DNA of 64,000 nucleotides from Ferrimicrobium sp. (GTDB lineage: Bacteria; Actinomycetota; Acidimicrobiia; Acidimicrobiales; Acidimicrobiaceae). The DNA is taken from contig JALCZJ010000008.1 in assembly GCA_022690815.1 (NCBI GenBank), positions 23,507-87,506 on the forward strand, read 5' to 3'. The notes under the pieces were generated by a model. The model was not told where the DNA came from, made no database searches, and worked only from the letters and a program-made list of their open reading frames with translations. A program made the position numbers and the translations under genes. This document shows positions 17,759 to 26,161 of this stretch, one piece after another (the first letter of the stretch is position 1; each line of letters opens with the position of its first letter).

Positions 17759-17804
17759 AGTATAGCAGATGATTGTAATAAGCCAATATAGCGACTCGTT
17801 ATAT
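17759..17804 (-). promoter_or_regulatory. padR promoter (possibly leaderless) with 19-bp dyad operator
   Basis: On the minus strand TTGGCT (17786-17781) and TATACT (17764-17759) are separated by 16 bases and fit a sigma-70-type -35/-10 pair. The -10 box ends 7 bases before the padR ATG, so transcription would start at or next to the start codon. Overlapping the upstream edge of the -35 box is the dyad ATATAGCGA-C-TCGTTATAT at 17786-17804, with eight of nine arm positions paired. This is a good candidate binding site for PadR itself. Confidence 0.6.
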
Positions 17805-18142
17805 AGGTAGGGGAGCTAGAAGGTTTGGCCGGCCTAGCGAGTCACTCCCACCCGGACCCAAGCGGTTGGTAAACGTTACGCGGAGGAGATTGAGAATCGG
17901 TGCTCCATATCGGAGGCCTGTGATGGGAGGTGAGGTACAGCGTCAGTTGACCGGGTATGCGCCGACGCTCGAAGAATGTCGAGTGTTTGGATCGGGTCCA
18001 GTTGTAGCTTCCAACCCAGCACACACGTGGTAGCAGTGGCTGATCGACAGCACCTGATGAGACTCAATCTGGCACGGTCAGCGCCCAGATCGAGGTGTAT
18101 CGGCGCCCTGACGCAAATGAGTGACGATGCTAGGCTTAAGCC

Positions 18143-19570
18143 ATGTCTCGACTCTTTTCCCAGCTGCCAACCGCAAGCGAGCTTGGCGCACTCATCCGAT
18201 CTCGTCAAGTCTCACCAACCGAGGTTCTGATCGACACGGTCGAACGAATCGAGGCCCACAACCCGGCGGTGAACGCGGTCATCTGGTCCGATTTTGAGGA
18301 CGCGAAGCGTCGTGCTAACGCGCTCGAACAGCGCTTGGTGCGCTCAAACGATGAAGAACTCCCGACGTTCTTTGGCGTACCTCTCCCGATTAAGGACCTC
18401 ACGGAGGTTAAGGGCTGGCCTGCGACCTATGGTTCGCTCGCCGTCTCTGATGCACCCAAGGACGAGAGTGAGTTGGTCGTCGAGGCGTTTGAGCGAGCGG
18501 GGATGTTGCTCGTTGGGCGTACCAATGCCCCAGAATTTGGCCCGATCCCGGTGACCGAGAATGTTCGCTACGGCGTGACTCGTAATCCTTGGAACCTCGA
18601 CCTGACCCCGGGTGGCTCCAGCGGAGGTGCAGCGGCCGCGGTAGCTAGTGAGATGTTCGCTATTGCCCATGGCAATGACGGCGGTGGCTCCATTCGCATC
18701 CCCGCCTCGTGCTGTGGGTTGGTGGGTCTCAAGGTCGCTCGTGGCCGGGTGCCTTCTCGAAATTTCTCGTGGGAGGGTGGTTCGGTAGAGGGCGTGCTCA
18801 CCCGAGATGTTCGAGACACAGCGCTTGCACTCGATAGGATCGCAGGCCCAGATCGAGCGCAGTGGTACAACGCGCCGGCACCCGATCAACCCTTCGCAAC
18901 GGCGTTGAGTATAGAGCCGACACACCTACGAGTGGCGATGGTCACAAAGGCCCCCTTTGATCTTCCCGTCGACGAGGAGTGCCTGCGCGCAGTCACGCTG
19001 ACTGCAACCACGCTCGAGGCGCTTGGGCATGAGATTGTTCCCATGGAGCTTCCAAAGGTGGATGACTTTCTCGTTCCCTTCCTCAACGTCGTCAACACCG
19101 GCCTCGCCGGTTATCGAGATGTCGACTGGAGTCGTACCGACGGCCACATTCAACGCAATCGCGAGGCTGCACTCGCGGTATCGAGCCTCGATTACGTGCG
19201 ATCGGTCGGGGAGCTCCAACGATGGACCCGTGGCTTTGTGAGCCGATGGGGCAGCGAGTTTGATATTCTCTTGACGCCGACGATGTCGATCCTGCCTCCC
19301 CGCGCCGGTGCGGTACTCGAAGAGCTACACGCCTCCTCGGAGACATCGAGCTCCTCGTTGACGGTGTTGCAGATGGCCGTGTTCACCTCAGCCTTTAACA
19401 TGACTGGGCAGCCCGCCATCTCCTTGCCGGTTCATGTAACCGATAGCGGTGTTCCGGTTGGGGTACAGCTCGTGTCAGGGCCCTGGGACGAGATGACGTT
19501 GCTTTCGCTATCCGCCCAGGTCGAAACCGCCGTCGGCTGGGCACAGCGTCCACGACCACCGATGGTGTGA
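18143..19570 (+). CDS. Amidase-signature-family amidase
   Basis: This is a hydrolase of the amidase signature family, which cleaves C-N amide bonds with a Ser-cisSer-Lys triad. The Lys is in FFGVPLPIKDLTEVKGWP, the glycine-serine loop is TPGGSSGGAAAAVAS, and the nucleophile region is GNDGGGSIRIPASCCGLVGLK. The C-terminus has FNMTGQPAISLPV and GVPVGVQLV, family hallmarks. At 475 residues it is a full-length stand-alone amidase. No gatB or gatC genes are nearby and it lacks GatA-specific context, so it is more likely a catabolic amidase than part of the tRNA amidotransferase. Substrate unknown. A 390-base spacer with no gene separates it from padR. Confidence 0.92.
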   Translation: MSRLFSQLPTASELGALIRSRQVSPTEVLIDTVERIEAHNPAVNAVIWSDFEDAKRRANALEQRLVRSNDEELPTFFGVPLPIKDLTEVKGWPATYGSLAVSDAPKDESELVVEAFERAGMLLVGRTNAPEFGPIPVTENVRYGVTRNPWNLDLTPGGSSGGAAAAVASEMFAIAHGNDGGGSIRIPASCCGLVGLKVARGRVPSRNFSWEGGSVEGVLTRDVRDTALALDRIAGPDRAQWYNAPAPDQPFATALSIEPTHLRVAMVTKAPFDLPVDEECLRAVTLTATTLEALGHEIVPMELPKVDDFLVPFLNVVNTGLAGYRDVDWSRTDGHIQRNREAALAVSSLDYVRSVGELQRWTRGFVSRWGSEFDILLTPTMSILPPRAGAVLEELHASSETSSSSLTVLQMAVFTSAFNMTGQPAISLPVHVTDSGVPVGVQLVSGPWDEMTLLSLSAQVETAVGWAQRPRPPMV

Positions 19571-19633
19571 GTACGCAACTCCTGGATCAAACCTTCCGTG
19601 TAAGAGGATCCTCTGCTGCGAACGCAAGAGTGC

Positions 19634-21277
19634 TCAATCGCTGGTGACGGCGTCGCCACTGTTGCCCGAGGCGGCGTCGCTGTTGTTGGCGGCTGCGTCG
19701 GCCTTTCGGTCGGCGTCGGCCGCGCGGATCGCATGATGGGGTCGCCCAAAGACGAAGTAGAGCGCACCGATGACGATGATGATGAAGTCGACGAGGATAG
19801 TCAACCAGTCGAAGTTGAACAGGGCCCCACGAGGCGAGGTTAGCCCGGTTGGTGCGACGATGTTGACGATCATCCCGACGCCATAGATCAGTCCAAGCAC
19901 CGCGACCAGATAACCCCAGTTGCCGAGCTGGAACGAGCCTTCTGGCTTCCAGCCGCGGAAGCGGGCGATGAGGTAAGCCAAGACCACCATCTGGAACGAG
20001 ATGTAGATGCCTGAGACACCAAAGCTCACGAGGGCCGTCAGGGCGTTGACGTGCGCCGGGTAGACAATGAAGCCGATGTGGATTGGCTTTGACGGTGTGA
20101 AGTGAACCAGGAACGAGAGCAGCTCGGGGATGACGGCAGCAAGCAGAATGGCAGCAACCGGAGTTTTGCGCCGCGGCGAGATTCGACGCAGGACACGATG
20201 ACCTGGAACCGCCCGATCCCTGGCGTAGGAAAACACGAGACGAGCGCCTGCCCCCTGGACCGCGAGGCCACAAGAGAAGAAGGCGAAACAGATGACAAAG
20301 AGGATGAGATCTTGAAAGAACTTGGCTGAAATCGCGCTTTGAAGGATCCCCGGAACCCCCTGGGTTGCGGCCATAGCAAATCCCTTTGGACCGGCAGGTA
20401 TCGCGAGGCTCAATGCGCCGACGAGAATCATCGAGACGATGCCGCCGAACACCAAGGCAGAGATCATCGCACGAGGAACATGACGCGAGGCGTTGACGAC
20501 CTCCTCGGCGACGTCGCCGGCACTTTCAAAGCCGTAAAAGATGTAGACCGGTCCGAGCACGGCAATGAGCGCCGCTCCAGCCCACCAGTTGCCGTTGAAG
20601 TTCACACCCAAGGGACTGGTCTTGAGGTGGGTGGTTCCCTGGGTGGTAAAGAGATAGCCGAGTGAATGATGAGTGGCAAAGGCGAGGAGGACGATAGCGA
20701 GTCCTACCGTGCCGAGCACCTCGAACCAGGTGCCAACGCGCGATATCGAGCCGAGAAAGCGGACACCATAGACGTTAAAGAGCGTCTGTCCTACGAGGTA
20801 GAGCGTCGAGATCAGGAGAATGGTGTTGGGCGATGATCCATTGAGATGGGTGCCAAAGAGGTTGTTGACCAGGTCTGCAAAGTATCCCGGTACCCCGGTA
20901 TCGACTGAGGCGACGGTGATGATGAGGGCCCATCCGTACATCCATCCAACCCACCAGCCATAGCCGGTACCCATGAGCCGCTTGCTCCACTGAAACAGTG
21001 CACCAGCGATCGGATAGCTCGAGCCGAGCTCGCCGAAGATCAGGGCGACAAAGAGTTGGCCAATGACCACGATTGGGATAAGCCAGATAAAGGCTGGCCC
21101 GGCGGTCCCGAGGCTGAGCGCGTACAGCGAGTAGATCCCAACCACTGGTGATAGATAGCAAAAGGCCACCGAGAAGTTCTCAAAGAGTGTCATCACCCTC
21201 GACAGCTCTTGGCGATAGCCCAACTCTGCGAGACGAGCCTCGTCGGATTGTGGTGTCTGACCTTTGTTGGTGTCCAT
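19634..21277 (-). CDS. APC-superfamily amino acid permease
   Basis: A 547-residue transporter with about 12 hydrophobic helices. The pattern VMTLFENFSVAFCYLSPVVGIYSLY near the start, FGELGSSYPIAGALFQWSK, and YGFESAGDVAEEVVNASRHVPRAM in the middle mark the amino acid-polyamine-organocation superfamily, close to the GABA/choline/amino acid permease branch. SYARDRAVPGHRVLRRISPRRKTPVAA is the usual cytoplasmic loop. The C-terminal 40 residues are an Ala/Asp/Asn/Ser-rich low-complexity tail. It converges on the amidase gene, so both may serve nitrogen-compound use, but that is only positional. The exact substrate cannot be given. Confidence 0.92.
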   Translation of the reverse strand: MDTNKGQTPQSDEARLAELGYRQELSRVMTLFENFSVAFCYLSPVVGIYSLYALSLGTAGPAFIWLIPIVVIGQLFVALIFGELGSSYPIAGALFQWSKRLMGTGYGWWVGWMYGWALIITVASVDTGVPGYFADLVNNLFGTHLNGSSPNTILLISTLYLVGQTLFNVYGVRFLGSISRVGTWFEVLGTVGLAIVLLAFATHHSLGYLFTTQGTTHLKTSPLGVNFNGNWWAGAALIAVLGPVYIFYGFESAGDVAEEVVNASRHVPRAMISALVFGGIVSMILVGALSLAIPAGPKGFAMAATQGVPGILQSAISAKFFQDLILFVICFAFFSCGLAVQGAGARLVFSYARDRAVPGHRVLRRISPRRKTPVAAILLAAVIPELLSFLVHFTPSKPIHIGFIVYPAHVNALTALVSFGVSGIYISFQMVVLAYLIARFRGWKPEGSFQLGNWGYLVAVLGLIYGVGMIVNIVAPTGLTSPRGALFNFDWLTILVDFIIIVIGALYFVFGRPHHAIRAADADRKADAAANNSDAASGNSGDAVTSD

Positions 21278-21523
21278 CTCTCCCCCCCAGAGCTCGGTCC
21301 TCGTTTCTCACTCTAACGTGCTCATGAGAGAAATGTGATCAGAATTTCAAATTTCTGCAATGATAGTGACGCTCGTGTGCGTCGGATGTGACGGATACGA
21401 GGCGGACAGTGAGTATCCTCCTTGGGGCGGACGACGGCGTTGCCGGTGAGGCTCATCGCTTTGATCGAGTCGAAGACTTCGCTCGCAGTGGCTATCGGTT
21501 GATGGGTTGGCTAGGGTAGTCCC

Positions 21524-22390
21524 ATGGTTGGCGAACGTGGGATTTGTGATCGTGTAGGTGGCGTCGCCCACGTGTCGGCTTCTCGCGCCCTACTGGTTCG
21601 CATTGAAGACTACTTCGATCAGTTACCCCGCACCGAGGCCGATGTCGAGGCCGTCGGTCCGTTGAACCTCGTGATCAGCCGCACCCCGTTTCACTACCCT
21701 GCGCGCCCAGCTGCTGGCGGAGCCCGTCGTATCCGCACCCGCCAACTTCGTCGACTTGAGCGTTCTTGTGTCGATCACCGCCTGCCCATTGAGCTTGAAT
21801 GGATCGCGGAGCTCAACCCAGAGCTAGAACAGGTTGTGGTTAGGTCAGGCTGGACCGTGACGAGTCACCCGCTACTCATCGTGACCCGTGATCAGCTTGT
21901 GCCGCGGCCAAGAAGCCAGCAGGTCCGGGTCGTTGATCCTCATGAACCCGCACTCCTTGCTTGTCGTGCGGTCATTGAGGTTGCGTTTAGTAGGTCAGTG
22001 TCGACGACGGCGGGCACGCGCGAGCGAGATCGTTTACTGGATGCGATCGACAACGAACTCGCAGCCTATGTGAGGAGAAGAGCCCGCGCAGGTGACACCG
22101 TGACCGGTGCAGTTGTGGCTAAAGATCGTGGCGTACTTGCGGGAGGCTCCTATCGTCGGGTTGGTGTCATGGCTGAGGTGGTCGGTGTTGGAACACTCCC
22201 TGCCTACCGTCGACAGGGCCATGGCCTCGACGTGGTAAGCCTGCTGTGCGACCATGCCTTCGAGCGAGGTACCGAGGAGGTACTGCTGACGGCTTGGAGC
22301 CAGTCGGTGGCCGAGCTCTATGGCAAGCTCGGCTTTGTCCGGGTTGGAACTGCCATGGTAGCACAGCTACAAGCACCAGGCGATGGGTGA
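21524..22390 (+). CDS. GNAT-family N-acetyltransferase
   Basis: The C-terminal 150 residues form a GNAT domain: the strand EVVGVGTLPAYRRQGHGLDVVSLLCDHAFERG contains the acetyl-CoA loop (RRQGHG) and the end SVAELYGKLGFVRVGTAMVAQL is the typical motif B tyrosine/phenylalanine pattern. The N-terminal 130 residues are Arg-rich and unrecognised, like the N-terminal extension of several actinobacterial two-domain GNATs. Length is 288 residues. It stands alone between the permease and a convergent small gene. The substrate cannot be inferred. Confidence 0.87.
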   Translation: MVGERGICDRVGGVAHVSASRALLVRIEDYFDQLPRTEADVEAVGPLNLVISRTPFHYPARPAAGGARRIRTRQLRRLERSCVDHRLPIELEWIAELNPELEQVVVRSGWTVTSHPLLIVTRDQLVPRPRSQQVRVVDPHEPALLACRAVIEVAFSRSVSTTAGTRERDRLLDAIDNELAAYVRRRARAGDTVTGAVVAKDRGVLAGGSYRRVGVMAEVVGVGTLPAYRRQGHGLDVVSLLCDHAFERGTEEVLLTAWSQSVAELYGKLGFVRVGTAMVAQLQAPGDG

Positions 22391-22566
22391 ACGATGCTTT
22401 GGGATTTGTGTCGGCCGCGGCGAGATGCAACGGTCGGTGCCACACCAGACCTCCTGCCGACGAACCTGGCAGGGGGTTGGTGGACGGTTGGCGAGCGCGC
22501 CAAGCAGCGTCCCGAGATCCTGTTTCGACCTCAGACCGCAGCTCAATGCGAAACCGCAGCTACACC

Positions 22567-22953
22567 CTAGGCCATGGCTTCGATCTGCTTGAGGATTTTG
22601 TTCTCGACCTCCACAGTCCAGGCCATCTCGGCGATGTCAACTGGCAGAAAGAGATCTGAGATGAGCAGCGTCTCTACGGCGGTTACGACAAGATCTTTCT
22701 TCCAATCACCAACGCCGATGGTCAGTGTGGCGTCGTCAGCCGGACCCGTGAGTGAGAGGATGAGGGCGCGCTGTGCCGAGATGATCTCGCTCAAAAATCC
22801 GCCCTTCTTGGCCTGGAAGACATAACCTTTGGTCGCGTCACCGGCGCTTTCGACGGTGAACCCATCACTCTTGAGGAACTCCTCGATCTTGTTTGCAAAG
22901 CTGTCGAGATCTACTTGCTTGCCTTTGAATGAAACGGACTTCTTGCCAGCCAT
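22567..22953 (-). CDS. Small soluble protein of unknown function
   Basis: I do not recognise this 128-residue protein. It begins MAGKKSVSFKGKQVDLDSF and has the pattern of a compact alpha/beta domain: an amphipathic helix (FANKIEEFLKSDGF), two or three strands (FTVESAG, KGYVFQAKKGG), a hydrophobic helix or strand (RALILSLTG), then DATLTIGVGDWKKDLVVTAVETLL and a C-terminal acidic helix. There is no signal peptide or membrane segment. A GGAGCA-type ribosome-binding site lies before the ATG at 22953. Composition and codon pattern look like a real gene. It converges on the acetyltransferase and is followed upstream by a 290-base spacer without a gene. Confidence 0.7.
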   Translation of the reverse strand: MAGKKSVSFKGKQVDLDSFANKIEEFLKSDGFTVESAGDATKGYVFQAKKGGFLSEIISAQRALILSLTGPADDATLTIGVGDWKKDLVVTAVETLLISDLFLPVDIAEMAWTVEVENKILKQIEAMA

Positions 22954-23244
22954 TGGATATGCTCCTTTGTTCGGTTGGTTGTTGACCCTCCTTGTGGATG
23001 ATCACCCCTACCTTGTCATAATTTCTCTTAGATTTCAACCCAGCACCTTCAGGGTTAGGTTATGACGTGGCTTCGAGACCGATCAGATCGCACGGCTGAT
23101 CTCATAGTCACGGTCTGCACAGTCTCGTGCTGGCGGAGTTGGCAACTCTGTTGGACAAGCAGATCTCACGAGAGGTTGGTGCCAACAATCAATCGTGTGT
23201 GGCGTGCTCGACAGCGCTGTTCGTGGGTGGACTCAATGGGGACG

Positions 23245-23772
23245 TTAACAGCCGACGGCACCGTCGATCAGCTCACGGATGAGGTCTGCGTGGCCGTTAT
23301 GGCGCGCATACTCCTCGATGAGGTGGGTGAGGATCCAGCGTAACGTGACGAGATCACCGTTAAGAGGACTGCTACCAGTATCGTCGAGTGAGGCTGGTGC
23401 CATACGATCGTCGGCGAGGCGGCACTGCTCGTGAAAGATTGCGAGGTCGTGTGCAAAGGTTGATGCTTCGGCTTCGTCAAAATCGGCATCCGGGGAAGCT
23501 TCACTGCAAAAGATCCCCTCATCGCGTGGTGAACCGGTAAAGACGATGCTGGTCCAGTAATGTTCGACCTCACTGAGATGGCGAACTAAGCCATGAAGCG
23601 AGAGTGAGGATGTCGGGATGGGACGTAGGTTGCACCGGGTGTCGTCGAGGCCCTCGCATTTGAGTTCTAGGGTCATGCGGTGATAGTGAAGCCAGCCCTC
23701 CAACATCTCACGCTCATTGGCTCCATACGATGGTTCGCTTCGCCTTGGGTCGATGAGGTCGTTGCTAGCCAT
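23245..23772 (-). CDS. DinB/DUF664-family protein
   Basis: A 175-residue protein with the DinB-like four-helix-bundle pattern of the DUF664 group: EREMLEGWLHYHRMTLELKCEGL near the start, then SLSLHGLVRHLSEVEHYW (metal-binding His candidate) and TLRWILTHLIEEYARHNGHADLIREL, which carries the conserved His pair at the C-terminus. Such proteins bind a divalent metal and some are thiol (mycothiol or bacillithiol) S-transferases, which would fit an actinobacterium, but the exact role is not known. I chose ATG 23772 because the conserved part begins there; the upstream in-frame extension looks non-coding. Confidence 0.88.
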   Translation of the reverse strand: MASNDLIDPRRSEPSYGANEREMLEGWLHYHRMTLELKCEGLDDTRCNLRPIPTSSLSLHGLVRHLSEVEHYWTSIVFTGSPRDEGIFCSEASPDADFDEAEASTFAHDLAIFHEQCRLADDRMAPASLDDTGSSPLNGDLVTLRWILTHLIEEYARHNGHADLIRELIDGAVGC

Positions 23773-23892
23773 GGCTTTCACCCCCAGTGATAGATCCGAG
23801 CACCATGCTAATCGACTAAAGGCCAACAAGATGAGGTGACGCGTGATCGGCGCTGAGACGTGTACGAGTTCGGCAAAGCCACGATGGGTTCG

Positions 23893-24543
23893 TTACAGTT
23901 TTGCCGCCGCCTTGAGGAGCTGGTTCATGGTCGAAACCGGGGCGGTGTTCTGATACGTGATGACGCCGTCTCGGTTTACGAGGAGGTAGTAGTCGGGAAT
24001 CCCGGCCGGATCATAGCGACGACTCAGCCCTGAGCTCGCAAGCCCAAAGGTCCACTGTCGATTCCGAAATGACGTCTGGGCGGCACTCCTGGCAAAGGCT
24101 AGCAGACTGGCATCGGCTCCTTTTGCTGGCCCAAAGTCTCCCCAAAGCCCGAGGGCAAGTACGGAAACATGATCACGACCGAGAATAGGTAATTCTCGAG
24201 CAACGGCCGGGATACTGATCGCGCAGCTCGCACAGCCTCCGGCGATAAACCACACCATGATGGCATGACCGCGGTAGCTGCGCAACGCTACCGGTTGGTG
24301 AGCGAGGTTCATGAAGGTTCCATGCATAATGGAGGCGGCGCTCGGTTCATAGCTATCTGAGACGGTTACGCTCCGGTTATGGGTCAGCGTCGCCGTCAGC
24401 GAGGTTGCCTGCCTGCCTTTTGCGAGCTGGAGGCCGCCGATGATGGTCACGATGACGACCGCGAGCGTCAATCCGAGAATCAGGATGCGTCGCTTTGGCC
24501 TGGCGTGTCGGTTCATCGGGTCAACAGCTGGTGCTCGGGTCAT
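23893..24543 (-). CDS. Membrane-anchored thioredoxin-fold protein (CASC)
   Basis: An N-terminal helix (RILILGLTLAVVIVTIIGGLQLA) anchors an extracytoplasmic thioredoxin-like domain with the redox site GGCASCAIS preceded by the strand AIMVWFIA. The end, GLSRRYDPAGIPDYYLLVNRDGVITYQN, is the TlpA/ResA-like cis-proline and beta-hairpin region. It is clearly paralogous to the gene just upstream (CSSC version), with the same GLS-x-x-YDP-x-G pattern and the same C-terminal LLKA helix. It is the last gene of a four-gene minus-strand operon with two Cys-Cys membrane proteins. A role in extracytoplasmic thiol or metal handling is inferred from that company only. Confidence 0.85.
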   Translation of the reverse strand: MTRAPAVDPMNRHARPKRRILILGLTLAVVIVTIIGGLQLAKGRQATSLTATLTHNRSVTVSDSYEPSAASIMHGTFMNLAHQPVALRSYRGHAIMVWFIAGGCASCAISIPAVARELPILGRDHVSVLALGLWGDFGPAKGADASLLAFARSAAQTSFRNRQWTFGLASSGLSRRYDPAGIPDYYLLVNRDGVITYQNTAPVSTMNQLLKAAAKL

Positions 24544-24545
24544 CC

Positions 24546-25211
24546 TTAGACTCCCTTCACTGCCTTTAGGAGTTGGGGCATGGTAGCCGACGGTGAGCTG
24601 TTGATGTAGGTGATCTTGCCCTCACGGTTGATGAGATAGTAGATATCGAGGTAACCAACCGGGTCATAGGCCTTTGAGAGTCCAAATGATGAGACTCCAA
24701 AGGTCCAGTCGGGGTTGTGAAGTTCAGAGCCAGCAAGCGCCGTGGCAAAAGTCGACATGCTGGGGCCGGTTGACCCGAGGTCGTGGTACAGTTCGATCTC
24801 CTTGACCTTGACGCCAGCGGCTGCAAGGGTTGCCAGGTTCTTGGCCATCACCTTGGTTCCGGCTTGACACGATGAGCACCAGGTGGAGACGAACCACAAA
24901 AGGGTTGGGCTTCCCTTGGTGGACGCGACGGTTTCGTGCTGGCCGCTCAGGGTTGTAAAGGTTCCGTTTGGAGTGGCTGATCCGACGGAGGGCAGCGGGT
25001 CAGCGGCACTTTGAGCCGTTGATTGTGGCGGCGTGCTCTGGCCATGGTGAAGGTTGGTTAACCCAACGGCTGCGAGGATGACAGCAACGACAGCGGCCCC
25101 GAGGCCGACGAAGAGACGAAGCTGGCGATTGTGCTGGCGTTGCTGATAGCGCTGTGCTCGTCTCGATGGCGGCTTTGCTCGATTTGGGGCTTCATTGGTT
25201 GGTTTGTTCAC
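24546..25211 (-). CDS. Membrane-anchored thioredoxin-fold protein (CSSC)
   Basis: A Lys/Arg/Gln-rich cytoplasmic head, a hydrophobic anchor (LFVGLGAAVVAVILAAVGL) and an extracytoplasmic thioredoxin fold with LLWFVSTWCSSCQAGTKVMA as the active-site strand and helix. The C-terminal part (FGLSKAYDPVGYLDIYYLINREGKITYIN) matches its downstream paralogue. From GTG 25211 the protein has 221 residues; the GTG overlaps the stop of the preceding gene (GTGA), so translation is coupled. The frame is open further upstream, but that part lies inside the previous gene. TlpA/ResA-like proteins reduce or oxidise periplasmic cysteines or shuttle electrons to metal-handling proteins; which applies here is not shown. 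Confidence 0.85.
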   Translation of the reverse strand: MNKPTNEAPNRAKPPSRRAQRYQQRQHNRQLRLFVGLGAAVVAVILAAVGLTNLHHGQSTPPQSTAQSAADPLPSVGSATPNGTFTTLSGQHETVASTKGSPTLLWFVSTWCSSCQAGTKVMAKNLATLAAAGVKVKEIELYHDLGSTGPSMSTFATALAGSELHNPDWTFGVSSFGLSKAYDPVGYLDIYYLINREGKITYINSSPSATMPQLLKAVKGV

Positions 25212-25783
25212 TGGTGTACCTCCGAGATTGATGATTGCTGGTCGGTGACTGCGGCATCCGGGGCCGGAAGACGACAGGATGCACAACAGAAGCGATGGGC
25301 GGACCACCAGAGAGAGATGAGCAAGATAGCAAGGCTCACCCCGAGAAACAGCGTCTCTTGGGTCGCAAAGAAGTGTTGGATGCCTCCGGTGGCGTTGTAG
25401 AGACCGAGGGAGGAGAAGCCGACAAAGGCCAGCAAGGTGGGGATGATCGGTGTGCAGCAAAGGAAACTGGGAACCAAGCTCGCAACGAAGGCAATACCAG
25501 TGAGCGAGGTTGACCCAGCTGAGACGACATCGCGCATGGCGCTCACTTGCACCATCACGACCAGACCCATGGCGGTCCCAAGAACGATGCTCCATCCTAC
25601 GATGTAGGGGTCGAGATACGTCCAGTTTGAGAAGGCGATCTGTTGGGTGAAGTCAAAGGGTAGGAGCAACGAGTAGGCGAGCGCGAAGACCGTCGCGAGG
25701 CCAATCCACCCGAAGCGCCGACCGGGGCTTTTGACTACAAAGGCGATCGTGTCGCGAATCTGAATGATCTGACGTGTGAGCAT
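25208..25783 (-). CDS. Membrane protein with Cys-Cys-Thr-Pro helix and cysteine-rich C-terminus
   Basis: A 191-residue membrane protein with about five helices. The notable parts are VPSFLCCTPIIPTLLAFVG, a helix with vicinal cysteines (about residues 109-110) and a following Thr-Pro, and FCCASC (about 166-170) just after the last helix. Vicinal cysteines in membrane helices are typical of mercuric-ion transporters (MerT, MerC, MerF) and some thiol-relay proteins. I do not recognise the exact family. ATG 25783 lies 2 bases after the stop of the MerT-like gene and its stop overlaps the CSSC thioredoxin start, so it is a central member of the operon. Confidence 0.78.
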   Translation of the reverse strand: MLTRQIIQIRDTIAFVVKSPGRRFGWIGLATVFALAYSLLLPFDFTQQIAFSNWTYLDPYIVGWSIVLGTAMGLVVMVQVSAMRDVVSAGSTSLTGIAFVASLVPSFLCCTPIIPTLLAFVGFSSLGLYNATGGIQHFFATQETLFLGVSLAILLISLWWSAHRFCCASCRLPAPDAAVTDQQSSISEVHQ

Positions 25784-25785
25784 GC

Positions 25786-26097
25786 TTACCAACCGGTCCG
25801 TTGGGTCTTTGGTGCCTGGAAAAGAGGAGTAGTGGTGGCATCGTGTACCGAGTGTGTGAGGCAAGCATGTGTGCCACAGTCGTTACGCCTCTTCTTCCTA
25901 GTGCGCCAACCGACAAGAACAGCCAATGCGATGAGGCCTAGGCCGACCCCGCCGAGCCAGGTAGCGCCAACGACTCCGAGGGCACCAACGATCAGCGGTC
26001 CTGCGCAACAAACGATAGGGGCGATGGCGCAAAGACCGACATAGCCCCATCCGGAGTGCTCTTCCTTGATCGCTGCTTGGTTCGATCGTTTCGACAT
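25786..26097 (-). CDS. Small MerT-like membrane protein with vicinal cysteines
   Basis: A 103-residue protein with two hydrophobic helices. The first reads YVGLCAIAPIVCCAGPLIVGALGV, with vicinal cysteines at about residues 30-31 followed by AGP, resembling the Cys-Cys helix of mercuric transporters of the MerT/MerF type. A basic stretch (RTRKKRRND) and a CGTHAC pair follow the second helix. It is first in the four-gene operon and lies 45 bases downstream of a BlaI-type dyad operator. A merR/merA pair is about 2 kb away. Mercury or another soft metal as cargo is plausible but inferred. Confidence 0.75.
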   Translation of the reverse strand: MSKRSNQAAIKEEHSGWGYVGLCAIAPIVCCAGPLIVGALGVVGATWLGGVGLGLIALAVLVGWRTRKKRRNDCGTHACLTHSVHDATTTPLFQAPKTQRTGW

Positions 26098-26141
26098 TTG
26101 TGACACCCGCCTCTGCCAATGGGGTTGATTACCCACAATGA

Positions 26142-26159
26142 TACTACGTAAATGTAGTA
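26142..26159. promoter_or_regulatory. BlaI-type dyad operator upstream of the Cys-Cys/thioredoxin operon
   Basis: TACTACGTAAATGTAGTA is a perfect 6-6 dyad (TACTAC/GTAGTA) of the TACA/TGTA kind bound by BlaI/MecI/CopY repressors. It lies between the M56 protease gene and the MerT-like gene. On the minus strand it overlaps a -10-like TATCAT, so binding would block transcription of the operon. A second copy with the same TACTA-N8-TAGTA frame lies upstream of blaI. Confidence 0.72.
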
Positions 26160-26161
26160 GT

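Noticed and set aside
24546..25595. Long version of the CSSC thioredoxin frame (349 codons).
   Set aside because: The N-terminal 128 residues lie wholly within the preceding membrane-protein gene and look like a shifted-frame translation; GTG 25211 overlaps that gene's stop.
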